NCBI GenBank assembly: GCA_002505355.1
Contig: DAUW01000020.1
Coordinates: 20,281 to 31,064, forward strand
Length of the DNA: 10,784 bases
Direction of reading: 5' to 3'
Source of the DNA: Euryarchaeota archaeon UBA229
GTDB taxonomy: Archaea; Thermoplasmatota; Poseidoniia; Poseidoniales; Poseidoniaceae
Part shown: positions 1 to 6,895 of the stretch, one piece after another
Position numbering within the stretch: position 1 is the stretch's first letter
Layout: every line of letters begins with the position of its first letter
The notes under the pieces: generated by a model
What the model saw: the letters and a program-made list of their open reading frames with translations, nothing else
Databases searched by the model: none
What the model was told of the DNA's origin: nothing
Program-made: the position numbers and the translations under genes

Positions 1-452
1 TCGACCAATACATCACCTTGTTGAACCTGATCACCAACTGAGTAATTGACTCTCGATACAACACCCGATTTAGCCGCAATAATTCGATGTTCCATTTTCA
101 TAGCCTCCATAACTAAGAGCAAATCACCTAACTCCACCGATTGACCGTTTGTTACCCTTACGTCGAGAATTTTTCCAGGCATTGGGGCCGTCATCCCTTG
201 ATCAGCATCGTTGTCTTGTGACCCGGGTTCTAATTTGTCCAAACAGAAAACTTGGCCATTGAAATGAACCCACCATGTATCACCAACTTTGGCTGAATGA
301 GCAAAATTTACCGTGCCGTGTGCATCTGAGAGCAAAATTCTGCCATCCATTGTAATCTGTGCGATATACTCTCCAAGTATCCATTTGTCACCATCCTTGG
401 CAAGGGTAACCTCCACCTTGTCACCATCAACCTTGAACTCATGTTGCATCAT
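1..452 (-). CDS. Biotin carboxyl carrier protein of methylcrotonyl-CoA carboxylase (partial, C-terminus off the left edge)
   Basis: Carrier subunit: its biotin accepts a carboxyl group from biotin carboxylase and delivers it to the carboxyltransferase, in the cytoplasm. My translation gives 150 codons before the window ends. Residues about 1-75 are a beta-rich region resembling the strand part of the BT domain of MCC alpha subunits. A short acidic linker (DNDADQG, about 80-86) follows, then a biotinyl domain from about residue 87 (MTAPMPGKI). The biotinylation motif MEAMKMEH is at 115-122, with the acceptor lysine at residue 119 (bases 96-98). The last readable residues, GDQVQQGDVLV, are typical of the final strand, so only a few residues should be missing. 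The start overlaps the biotin carboxylase stop as ATGA. There are two consecutive ATGs (452 and 449). A GGAGGT lies 4 bases before the first and 7 before the second, so 449 is equally plausible. Confidence 0.93.
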   Translation of the reverse strand, partial: MMQHEFKVDGDKVEVTLAKDGDKWILGEYIAQITMDGRILLSDAHGTVNFAHSAKVGDTWWVHFNGQVFCLDKLEPGSQDNDADQGMTAPMPGKILDVRVTNGQSVELGDLLLVMEAMKMEHRIIAAKSGVVSRVNYSVGDQVQQGDVLV

Positions 453-1954
453 GGATACCTCCGATTAAGAGTTCCGAACGGGCTAACTGGTCCGTCATTT
501 GTCGCAGTTAGGATTGATTCTGCTTTGTGGAGACCAGCACTCTCACTGACTGCTGCCACCATCAATGCGGCGTCAAGTGATGCTGCAGAGTATTCTGGCT
601 GCCAGCCATCGGGCCACACCCTTTCGATTAACATGGTATCAGTCCTGCCAGAAACAACATCCCGCTGATCACACAACTCTCGCAAGAATCGTATGTTGGT
701 CGTTGTACCAAGCACGACAAACTCATCTAATGCCCTGCGCATACGTTGCAGTGCTTCGGTTCGAGAGGGGGCCCAAACGATTAATTTAGCGAGCATTGGG
801 TCGTAATTGGGCGTTACCAAATCGCCTTCTCTTACCCCAGTGTCAAGTCTAATACCTGGCCCAGTGGGGGGCCTGAATACCGCAAGCGGACCAATTGCCG
901 GCAGGAAGTTATTACTTGCATCCTCAGCATACAATCTTACCTCGATCGAGTGGCCACGAATCATCAACTCTCCACAACTCATCGGTTCACCCGATGCGAT
1001 TCTAAGTTGTTCTCTAACCAGATCAACCCCCGTTACCATTTCTGTTACGGGATGTTCAACTTGGATTCTAGTATTCATCTCAAGGAAAAAGAATTCACCG
1101 TTGGAGGCCAGTAAGAATTCCACCGTTCCTGCTCCGACATAGTCAACTGCTTCGGCGGCCAGTACTGCTGCCTGGCCCATCCTAGCACGCAATCCGTCGG
1201 TCATCACAGGACACGGTGATTCCTCGAAGACTTTTTGATGGCGTCTTTGGACACTGCATTCTCGCTCTCCGAGGTGGATTGTTCGGCCGTGCTTATCAGC
1301 GAGAATCTGCATTTCAACATGTTTAGAGCCTGTTAACAATCGCTCTACATACACTCGCCCGTCCCCAAACGCAGCGATTGCTTCTCTACGGGCTCCTTTA
1401 ATGGCCTCAACAAGGTCTGCAGGCTGTTCAACCTTCCTCATACCTTTGCCCCCACCACCCGATGACGCTTTCAAAAGCAGCGGATACCCTACTCGTTGGC
1501 TAGCCGATTCAATCGCAGAGATCATAGAATCTTCATCTTCCGAATCAATCTCTTCACCGGGTATTACAGGGACACCTGCAGCCTTCATAGTTAACCTCGC
1601 AGTCATCTTATCGCCCATCATCTCAATTGCCTTAGGTGATGGTCCTATCCAATTAATTCCAGCATCAATAACGGCTTGAGCGAAATCAGCACGTTCCGAT
1701 AAAAATCCGAAACCAGGGTGGATTGCATCGGCACCAACTTTTGCCGCAATATCGAGAATTTGCGCTTGATTGAGATATGTCTCAGCGATTGTTTCACCTT
1801 CCAGTGGTACAGCAATTGTCGCTAATTCAGTAAACATCGAACCGGCATCATTCTCAGCGTAGATTGCAACAGAATCTAATCCTGCTTCACGGCACGCTCT
1901 GAGGATTCTGCAGGCTATCTCGCCACGATTTGCAACCAGCACAGTGTTTATCAT
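449..1954 (-). CDS. mccA: Biotin carboxylase subunit of methylcrotonyl-CoA carboxylase (N-terminal part of a split alpha subunit)
   Basis: ATP-grasp enzyme that carboxylates carrier-bound biotin with bicarbonate and ATP. The 501 residues hold the full biotin carboxylase fold. The N-terminal domain begins VLVANRGEIACR. ATP-binding features are the GDK lysine (K116), K162 followed by the glycine loop SGGGGKGM (165-172), and the RRHQKV segment (K241). Metal and catalytic residues are E279, E292 in LEMNTRIQVEH with N294, R296 and E300, and R340 in IEVRLYAED. After about residue 450 there is a tail of roughly 50 residues that includes an alanine-rich helix and SPFG, resembling the start of the BT region of MCC alpha chains. 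There is no biotinyl domain; that follows as a separate gene. Full-length MCC alpha is about 650-725 residues. The ATG lies 12 bases after the hydratase stop, with GGTGAT 3 bases before it. MCC assignment rests on the neighbours, since this domain alone cannot separate MCC, PCC and ACC. Confidence 0.95.
   Translation of the reverse strand: MINTVLVANRGEIACRILRACREAGLDSVAIYAENDAGSMFTELATIAVPLEGETIAETYLNQAQILDIAAKVGADAIHPGFGFLSERADFAQAVIDAGINWIGPSPKAIEMMGDKMTARLTMKAAGVPVIPGEEIDSEDEDSMISAIESASQRVGYPLLLKASSGGGGKGMRKVEQPADLVEAIKGARREAIAAFGDGRVYVERLLTGSKHVEMQILADKHGRTIHLGERECSVQRRHQKVFEESPCPVMTDGLRARMGQAAVLAAEAVDYVGAGTVEFLLASNGEFFFLEMNTRIQVEHPVTEMVTGVDLVREQLRIASGEPMSCGELMIRGHSIEVRLYAEDASNNFLPAIGPLAVFRPPTGPGIRLDTGVREGDLVTPNYDPMLAKLIVWAPSRTEALQRMRRALDEFVVLGTTTNIRFLRELCDQRDVVSGRTDTMLIERVWPDGWQPEYSAASLDAALMVAAVSESAGLHKAESILTATNDGPVSPFGTLNRRYP
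457..462 (-). promoter_or_regulatory. Strong Shine-Dalgarno (GGAGGT) for the biotin carrier gene, inside the end of the biotin carboxylase gene
   Basis: The minus strand reads GGAGGT immediately upstream of tandem ATG codons at 452 and 449, within the last codons of the biotin carboxylase gene. With the ATGA overlap, this suggests the carrier is translated by coupled re-initiation after the carboxylase, keeping the two halves of the alpha subunit in balance. The site is seen directly; coupling is inferred. Confidence 0.75.
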
Positions 1955-1966
1955 AAAATCACCAGA

Positions 1967-2821
1967 TCAAGATTTCCAATTAGCTTCACGCTTATCTAGA
2001 AATGATGAAAGTCCTTCTTGGCCTTCTTTTGAACCACGCATCTTGCTCGTGAAGTCTAGTGTGTAAAGCCTTAGTTCTTCATCTGTTCCAGTCCAGCGAT
2101 CAAAGCCTAGAGTCAGTTCTTTAGCTAGAGTGACGGCACACGGGCCAGAGCTCATAACTTCAGAAATGAGGTTCTGTACGGATTCGGTCATTTCCGTTGC
2201 AGAGTTAACAACCTGTTCAATAAAACCAGTACGCAGAGCCTCTGCAGCGTCGATTCGACTAGCCTGCATCGCTAACCTACGGAAGCATGCGGAGCCTAGA
2301 CGACGGTAGACATAAGGTCCAATCACTGCGGGTAGTATGCCTAGTTTGCCTTCTGACAGAGCAATCTTGACATTTTCTGTTGCTATCACATGGTCAAGAC
2401 AAGCAACGAGTCCAGCACCGCCACCAAGAGCCACTCCGCTTATGGCACCAATAGTGAAGCATGGATGAGACCACAAGCCGTTGAAAAGGCGATCCAAGCG
2501 TTCCGAGTCACGGCGGTTTTCTTCAGGACTGTTTGCGCCAGCATCCCGCATCATATTGATATCTGCGCCGGCACAGAAATGTTTACCCGCACCACTCAAG
2601 ACAATAACCCTGAGGTGGGGATTACCGTCTTTATCGCTGAGTTCCCCGGTTTGGCCAGCGCTTTTCATTGCAGTCCACTCAAATACCTCGCACAATTCGT
2701 TAATCATCTGGACATTCATCGCGTTGTACTTTGCTTCACGATTTAGTGTAACGTAACATACTGGGCCCTTGATAGAAATCGATACTAATTCTGTTGCGGG
2801 GGGCGAGTCACGTTTTTTCAT
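1967..2821 (-). CDS. liuC: Enoyl-CoA hydratase/isomerase family protein, probable methylglutaconyl-CoA hydratase
   Basis: Crotonase-fold enzyme, 284 residues. It probably hydrates 3-methylglutaconyl-CoA to HMG-CoA, the step directly after methylcrotonyl-CoA carboxylase in leucine breakdown. The oxyanion-hole segments are visible: HFCAGADIN (81-89) and GVALGGGAGLVACLD (129-143). The segment ALSEGKLGILPAVIGPYV (154-171) is close to the LSE..LG..PAVI.PYV pattern of LiuC proteins. Of the two acid residues of classical crotonases, the one in SE is kept (E156), while the GGG-x-E position is glycine (G137), as I recall for bacterial LiuC. Residues about 52-68 form a polar insertion before the RVIVLSG strand, which explains a length some 20 above the usual 260-265. 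The ATG at 2821 has TTGGAG at 2830-2835, 8 bases upstream. It lies between the two MCC enzyme genes, which supports the substrate. A different short-chain enoyl-CoA substrate cannot be excluded. Confidence 0.85.
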   Translation of the reverse strand: MKKRDSPPATELVSISIKGPVCYVTLNREAKYNAMNVQMINELCEVFEWTAMKSAGQTGELSDKDGNPHLRVIVLSGAGKHFCAGADINMMRDAGANSPEENRRDSERLDRLFNGLWSHPCFTIGAISGVALGGGAGLVACLDHVIATENVKIALSEGKLGILPAVIGPYVYRRLGSACFRRLAMQASRIDAAEALRTGFIEQVVNSATEMTESVQNLISEVMSSGPCAVTLAKELTLGFDRWTGTDEELRLYTLDFTSKMRGSKEGQEGLSSFLDKREANWKS

Positions 2822-2863
2822 AAATAAAACTCCAATTGTAAATTCAAATTTCTAATTGATAAA
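2822..2863. other. Short AT-rich intergenic spacer carrying the hydratase ribosome binding site
   Basis: This 42-base gap is much richer in A and T than the flanking genes. The minus strand has TTGGAG (2830-2835), 8 bases before the hydratase ATG. I see AAATTT/GAATTT repeats and a direct CAATT repeat but no convincing hairpin and no run of six or more T, so read-through from mccB into the hydratase is expected. Confidence 0.5.
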
Positions 2864-4474
2864 TTACATCCTAAACACGCCAAATCGATCTTGTGGTAAC
2901 GGCGCGTTGCGTGCGGCCGCAATGCACAAGCCCAATACATCACGTGTATCTCTAGGATCAATAATTCCGTCATCCCATAAGCGAGCGGTTGAGTAGTAGG
3001 GGCTACCCTCTGTCTCATACTTATCGAGGATTGGCTGTCTAAAACGTTCCAACTCGTCATCAGCCATTGGTGGCAGTCCTTCTCTTGCTCGTTGATCTTG
3101 TTTGACTGTTGCTAACACGTCAGCCGCCTGTGGACCTCCCATAACTGAAATCCTGCTGTTTGGCCACATAAACAAAAATCTCGGATCGTAGGCTCTTCCA
3201 CACATGCCATAGTTTCCTGCCCCGTGTGAACCGCCAATTATTACGGTGAACTTCGGAACATTAACACATGAAACCGCGGTGACTAATTTTGCACCGTCTT
3301 TGGCAATGCCTCCCGCTTCGTATGCTTTTCCGACCATGAAGCCAGTAATATTCTGTAAAAACACCAGTGGTATACCTCTCTGACCACATAGCTCGACGAA
3401 ATGGGCCCCCTTCATTGATGATTCTGAGAATAATATACCGTTGTTAGCGACAATCCCTACTTTGTGGCCGTGAATATGAGCAAAACCACAGACCAACGTG
3501 GTCCCATAACGGGCTTTGAATTCATGGAATCTTGAGCCGTCAACAATTCTACTGATAATTTCCTTTATGTCGACCGGGGTTCGGTTATCCGTCGGAATCA
3601 ATCCGAGTAAATCTTCAACATCGTGGGCAGGCTCTTCTGGCACTTCTCCTGCAGCTGGGGTGAGTTCTCTAGGACCTAAATTTTCGATGATGTTTCTAAC
3701 TAATCTCAGGGCTTCTGGCTCGTCTTCAGCAAAGTGGTCTGCTACGCCAGATTGAGCAGTATGGACATCGGCTCCACCCAATTCTTCTGCTGTCACCTCC
3801 TCACCGGTTGCTGCTTTGACAAGAGGGGGCCCGGCAAGGAAAATCGTCCCGTTGCCCTTGACAATTATCGATTCATCTGACATCGCCGGGACATAAGCCC
3901 CACCTGCTGTACATGAACCTAGAACTGCAGCAATTTGTGGTATCGAATCTCCAGACATCCTGGCCTGATTTCTGAAAATGCGCCCGAAATGGCCGATATC
4001 TGGAAACACTTCGTCCTGCATCGGCAAAAATGCTCCGCCTGAATCAACCAAATAGATGCATGGGAGGTGATTCTCATGGGCGACCGTTTGGGCTCGGATA
4101 TGTTTCTTGACCGTCATGGGATAATATGAGCCTCCTTTGACCGTTGCGTCATTAGCAACAAAGAGGCATTCTCGGCCATGAACCATCCCGACTCCAGTTA
4201 CTATGCCGGCACTGTGAGCCCTGCCATCATACAGATTGTATGCCGCAAGTGGTGACAATTCAAGGAATGCTGTTCCGGGATCAATTATGCGCTCAATTCT
4301 CTCTCTAGGCAGTAATTTGCCACGATTACGATGACGCTCGACATATTTACCACCACCTCCATTAGATGCTACATCTAAACGTTCACGTAGTGCAGAAATA
4401 AGCGCAATGTTGTGATCTTTCCGTGTTTGATACTCTGGATCAGCCCGATTTACCCTAGTTGGCAATCTGTCCAT
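2864..4474 (-). CDS. mccB: Methylcrotonyl-CoA carboxylase carboxyltransferase (beta) subunit
   Basis: Moves the carboxyl group from carrier biotin to 3-methylcrotonyl-CoA, giving 3-methylglutaconyl-CoA in leucine catabolism. The 536-residue length matches bacterial and mitochondrial MCC beta (about 535-565). Diagnostic segments are RGKLLPRERI (51-60), LVDSGGAFLPMQDEVFPD (142-159), GSCTAGGAYVPAMSDE (186-201, first oxyanion loop), GPPLVKAATGEEV (215-227), NNGILFSE (344-351), NITGFMVG (375-382), GAGNYGMCGRAYDPRF (418-433, second oxyanion loop) and the family-typical terminus FGVFRM. The QDEVFPD and GPPLVKAATGEE segments favour MCC over propionyl- or acetyl-CoA carboxyltransferase. I chose the ATG at 4474 because MDRLPTRVN aligns with the usual MCC beta N-terminus and GAGGGG (4479-4484) precedes it by 4 bases. 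A TTG at 4534 overlapping the upstream stop and an ATG at 4486 are the alternatives. A TTAAATG near 4508-4514 could be a weak TATA element. Confidence 0.95.
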   Translation of the reverse strand: MDRLPTRVNRADPEYQTRKDHNIALISALRERLDVASNGGGGKYVERHRNRGKLLPRERIERIIDPGTAFLELSPLAAYNLYDGRAHSAGIVTGVGMVHGRECLFVANDATVKGGSYYPMTVKKHIRAQTVAHENHLPCIYLVDSGGAFLPMQDEVFPDIGHFGRIFRNQARMSGDSIPQIAAVLGSCTAGGAYVPAMSDESIIVKGNGTIFLAGPPLVKAATGEEVTAEELGGADVHTAQSGVADHFAEDEPEALRLVRNIIENLGPRELTPAAGEVPEEPAHDVEDLLGLIPTDNRTPVDIKEIISRIVDGSRFHEFKARYGTTLVCGFAHIHGHKVGIVANNGILFSESSMKGAHFVELCGQRGIPLVFLQNITGFMVGKAYEAGGIAKDGAKLVTAVSCVNVPKFTVIIGGSHGAGNYGMCGRAYDPRFLFMWPNSRISVMGGPQAADVLATVKQDQRAREGLPPMADDELERFRQPILDKYETEGSPYYSTARLWDDGIIDPRDTRDVLGLCIAAARNAPLPQDRFGVFRM

Positions 4475-4530
4475 AGTACCCCTCATAACGACGCAACACG
4501 ACTCGACATTTAACGGTTCAAGTTCGTTTC

Positions 4531-5937
4531 TCAAACATCAAGTGTAAGCCTGCCGATATCTCTCAAGCCTGGAGCTAATCCGACAATTAGAACAGCTAGC
4601 ACAATCAACATACGGAGGTGTATTTGTCGGCGCTCGACTCGCATTTCGACAAATAGCCAAACTATTGCCGCCACAAGGCCTGCCTTAACTATAGCAAACA
4701 ACCATGCTCCAGGTGGGTTTGCCGATTCCATTAATGGCTCGATACCAAAAGAGTCTGCAATTCCAATACCAAACTGGATTACTGCGTCACTGACTGGGTG
4801 TTTCTCACCATAGCCAAATAAGTCAATTCCCACCATAGTAGCAAATCCATCACATAGCTGCCCAAAGACCATTGCGAGAACCATCGGATTGGCCATTAGT
4901 GCCTTACGTGACAACTGTTCGACTGGGTGTTGCGATACTTTTTCGCCAGCGTCTTCCCATGATTTTAGAGTGATGCCAGCTGGTAAAACTCCGGGTTGAT
5001 AATTGGTCAATTTTATGTGCCTGGCATCGTCTCTGCCGTAACGATACAAAAAGGTGCAAACCAGTGCTGGGAGCCCAAGCACAATCAGTGCCGGCCACAA
5101 TGGTTGTGATTCTACTAACCTACCACTTTCTTGTTGCCACGGTGACGCAATAAATTGGAACCAGTGGAATACTCCGAGTACTGATGCGGCGCTGCCAAAC
5201 GCAATCAAGCCCCTGGTTAGCGCAGGCCAATCTGCTGTACGCACTATCAAGAAAAACAAGCAATACAGTGCGGTTGGAAAGCTTAGAATAATCCAAAACA
5301 TCTTGATATCGGGATGGGTTGAGTAACTCGGCTGGTACAACAGACTCCAATGAAGGAATAATAGCAGTCCCAACGTGATGAATAGCACTGTCCGGCTTTT
5401 CTCTCGGTCACTATCTTCCGTTGAACCATCCCACTTACTAGCAAGTTTGTGAGCAACAAAACCGGTTAAGACCAACCATATGGCGAGATGAATATGTATT
5501 ATTGGTGAAATTAACAGCCAGTCGATATCTGAATTAAAGAAATCAGAATCCTCCAAAACACGTAATACTGGAGCTAGAATTACCCACGAAATTAGTGCAT
5601 ACATCATACGGTCATCAGCAGGTAGACTCATCTTTCTAAAAATGGCCTGTAGAATCATGACACAGAAAAGGACTGTCGTGGCATAAAGAGCGGTATTTTC
5701 TGGTGAATAACCAGCATCGCCTGCTGAACCTGCGTCTTTGACAATTGGGTCCCAAACTACCGGTTTCAAGCCATCAGTCCAAAACAATTCATTGGCGAAA
5801 ATAAGTCCGAATGATACGATGGTTAATACTGCTACAGCAAACCAGATTGCCACCTTTTCTAGTGGTGAATATATTGCTGAATCGAGTGACCTTGGCTCAT
5901 CATTGAACAGCGCCTCAATCTCAGCTGCTGTTACCAT
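4531..5937 (-). CDS. DUF63-like polytopic membrane protein with enlarged central region
   Basis: Integral membrane protein of 468 residues, function unknown. Its two ends carry what I recognise as DUF63 (PF01889) motifs. Near the N-terminus is YSPENTALY (77-85) followed by a helix and RVLEDSDFF (126-134). In the C-terminal part are GQLCDGFATMVGIDLFGYGEKH (split here as GQLCDG 359-364 and DLFGYGEKH 372-380) and GLAPGLRD (453-460). Charged residues next to or within membrane helices suggest a catalytic or transport role, but none is established. DUF63 proteins are usually about 250-300 residues. Here residues about 180-345 add three or four more helices and a hydrophilic loop (300-345). I count roughly 10-11 membrane segments, the first at 29-49, preceded by an acidic cytoplasmic-looking leader. 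The ATG at 5937 is preferred over a TTG at 5949; no good Shine-Dalgarno is seen. The stop precedes the mccB ATG by 56 bases. Confidence 0.8.
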   Translation of the reverse strand: MVTAAEIEALFNDEPRSLDSAIYSPLEKVAIWFAVAVLTIVSFGLIFANELFWTDGLKPVVWDPIVKDAGSAGDAGYSPENTALYATTVLFCVMILQAIFRKMSLPADDRMMYALISWVILAPVLRVLEDSDFFNSDIDWLLISPIIHIHLAIWLVLTGFVAHKLASKWDGSTEDSDREKSRTVLFITLGLLLFLHWSLLYQPSYSTHPDIKMFWIILSFPTALYCLFFLIVRTADWPALTRGLIAFGSAASVLGVFHWFQFIASPWQQESGRLVESQPLWPALIVLGLPALVCTFLYRYGRDDARHIKLTNYQPGVLPAGITLKSWEDAGEKVSQHPVEQLSRKALMANPMVLAMVFGQLCDGFATMVGIDLFGYGEKHPVSDAVIQFGIGIADSFGIEPLMESANPPGAWLFAIVKAGLVAAIVWLFVEMRVERRQIHLRMLIVLAVLIVGLAPGLRDIGRLTLDV

Positions 5938-5992
5938 GAAGCACACCAACTACCCATAATTGATGAATATTAGGTTGGTGCAATGTTGCAGA

Positions 5993-6826
5993 TCACTCTT
6001 CTTCGCCATCTTCGAGACGGGCGATTAATTCAGCTTTCTTGCCGCCCACCGGAAGGCCTTTTGCCTTCAATCGCTCTTTTAGATCTGCCACGGAAAGTTT
6101 GGATAGGTCTTCACCACCATCTGCATCATCAGCATCTAGGTCAGGAATAACTCTGGGTTCGTGGACTTCAACAAATGAAATCTTGCCGCACTCAACAGCG
6201 TCCCTTATCATGGTCACAAGGCGGAATTTTAGCATGGCCGCATTGGTATCAAACAGCATTGCTTGTGGCAAAACTATCGACAAGTCGTCACCTTTGAATG
6301 AAACCTCAAAGCCCGAATGACCGGAGTTAGATTCCAGCAAGCCCGTAACCTTATCTTCCTTGCCTTTCACTTCTTTGACAACAGTAAATACATACTTCAG
6401 AGTTTTACCTGACATTGGGTGATTGTAATCGATACGCGCCCGACCAGCTGCCAGATAAGACAAATATCCTTGACGACCGTTGATGTTAACCGGTGCACCA
6501 AGATACAATGAGTTGGGGTCTTGGACCGCTCTGCGTAACTTATCAATACTGATTGTTTCAACCAGCGAGGAATCTTTCTCACCGTATGCATCGGCGGGTG
6601 GAATCTCAACATTGATTTCCTTGCCTACCTTTGCGTCTTTGAGAGCTGCTTCGAAACCTGGAATTAGGTTGCCGCTGCCAACCACACATACCATTGGTGA
6701 GTAGTTTCTGCCCTCTTGATGCATCTCATGCTCTTTGGCAATCTCCTCTCTTGTTGTTTCAATCAAGTCACCAGTTTCTCCGCTGAATAAGTCGTAATCG
6801 ACATGAATTATTGCACCATCTTCCAT
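5993..6826 (-). CDS. FKBP-type peptidyl-prolyl isomerase (long archaeal, SlyD-like) with C-terminal SAP motif
   Basis: Folding catalyst and chaperone that isomerises X-Pro bonds, expected in the cytoplasm since no signal peptide is visible. Of 277 residues, about 4-90 and 139-152 form the FKBP domain (VDYDLFSGETGDLIETT; VVGSGNLIPGFEAAL 48-62; PPADAYGE 76-83). Residues about 90-138 are the inserted flap chaperone domain. GRARIDYNHPMSGKTLKY (128-145) is a hallmark of long archaeal FKBPs. Residues 155-225 form an extra alpha/beta domain, as in archaeal FKBPs of about 26 kDa. An acidic linker (229-240) leads to LSKLSVADLKERLKAKGLP...KKAELIARL (241-271), which matches the SAP helix-turn-helix known to bind nucleic acid. 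The ATG at 6826 has GGAGG (6834-6838) 7 bases upstream and a TATA-like element further up, so it probably starts its own transcript. DUF63 follows 55 bases later. Confidence 0.93.
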   Translation of the reverse strand: MEDGAIIHVDYDLFSGETGDLIETTREEIAKEHEMHQEGRNYSPMVCVVGSGNLIPGFEAALKDAKVGKEINVEIPPADAYGEKDSSLVETISIDKLRRAVQDPNSLYLGAPVNINGRQGYLSYLAAGRARIDYNHPMSGKTLKYVFTVVKEVKGKEDKVTGLLESNSGHSGFEVSFKGDDLSIVLPQAMLFDTNAAMLKFRLVTMIRDAVECGKISFVEVHEPRVIPDLDADDADGGEDLSKLSVADLKERLKAKGLPVGGKKAELIARLEDGEEE

Positions 6827-6833
6827 GATATTT

Positions 6834-6838
6834 CCTCC
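6834..6838 (-). promoter_or_regulatory. Shine-Dalgarno (GGAGG) of the FKBP gene
   Basis: The minus strand reads GGAGG with a 7-base spacer before the ATG at 6826, an ideal distance, and fixes the start. A second purine-rich AAGGGGAGGT lies further upstream (6861-6870) with no start codon at a suitable distance, so it is unlikely to be a ribosome binding site. Confidence 0.75.
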
Positions 6839-6870
6839 ATTAGGGATATTCGCCCGACTGACCTCCCCTT

Positions 6871-6880
6871 CATAATATGT
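6871..6880 (-). promoter_or_regulatory. Candidate archaeal TATA-like promoter element for the FKBP gene
   Basis: The minus strand reads ACATATTATG about 50 bases upstream of the FKBP ATG. Archaeal transcripts usually begin about 25-27 bases after such an element, here near 6849, which would give a short leader of about 22 bases containing the GGAGG site. It directly follows a poly-T run, as expected at the boundary of two transcription units. No clear purine-rich BRE was identified. The match is by eye. Confidence 0.45.
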
Positions 6881-6885
6881 CGGTT

Positions 6886-6892
6886 AAAAAAA
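6886..6892 (-). terminator. Poly-T candidate terminator after ccmF
   Basis: A run of seven T on the minus strand begins 3 bases after the ccmF stop codon. Archaeal RNA polymerase terminates at oligo-T tracts without needing a hairpin, and none is visible here. The promoter-like element immediately downstream supports a transcript boundary. Confidence 0.5.
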
Positions 6893-6895
6893 GGG

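Noticed and set aside
449..467. Programmed -1 frameshift joining biotin carboxylase to the carrier protein
   Set aside because: The carrier frame is the -1 frame and opens after a TAA at 467-465, but no slippery heptamer is present in the short window. A perfect Shine-Dalgarno with tandem ATGs explains separate initiation better.
2390..2746. Plus-strand open frame of 118 codons inside the hydratase gene
   Set aside because: Antisense to a strongly recognisable crotonase, with no recognisable domain and no ribosome binding site evident; treated as chance.
2822..2863. Terminator or hairpin in the AT-rich gap
   Set aside because: No inverted repeat with a plausible stem and no T-run of at least six; it only carries the hydratase ribosome binding site.
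1..4474. Acetyl-/propionyl-CoA carboxylase of an archaeal carbon-fixation cycle
   Set aside because: The carboxyltransferase has MCC-type segments (QDEVFPD, GPPLVKAATGEEV, FGVFRM) and a methylglutaconyl-CoA-hydratase-like gene is embedded in the cluster.
4475..4534. TTG start of mccB overlapping the upstream stop codon
   Set aside because: It would add 20 residues unlike the family. The ATG at 4474 has GAGGGG upstream and begins with the usual MCC beta N-terminal pattern.
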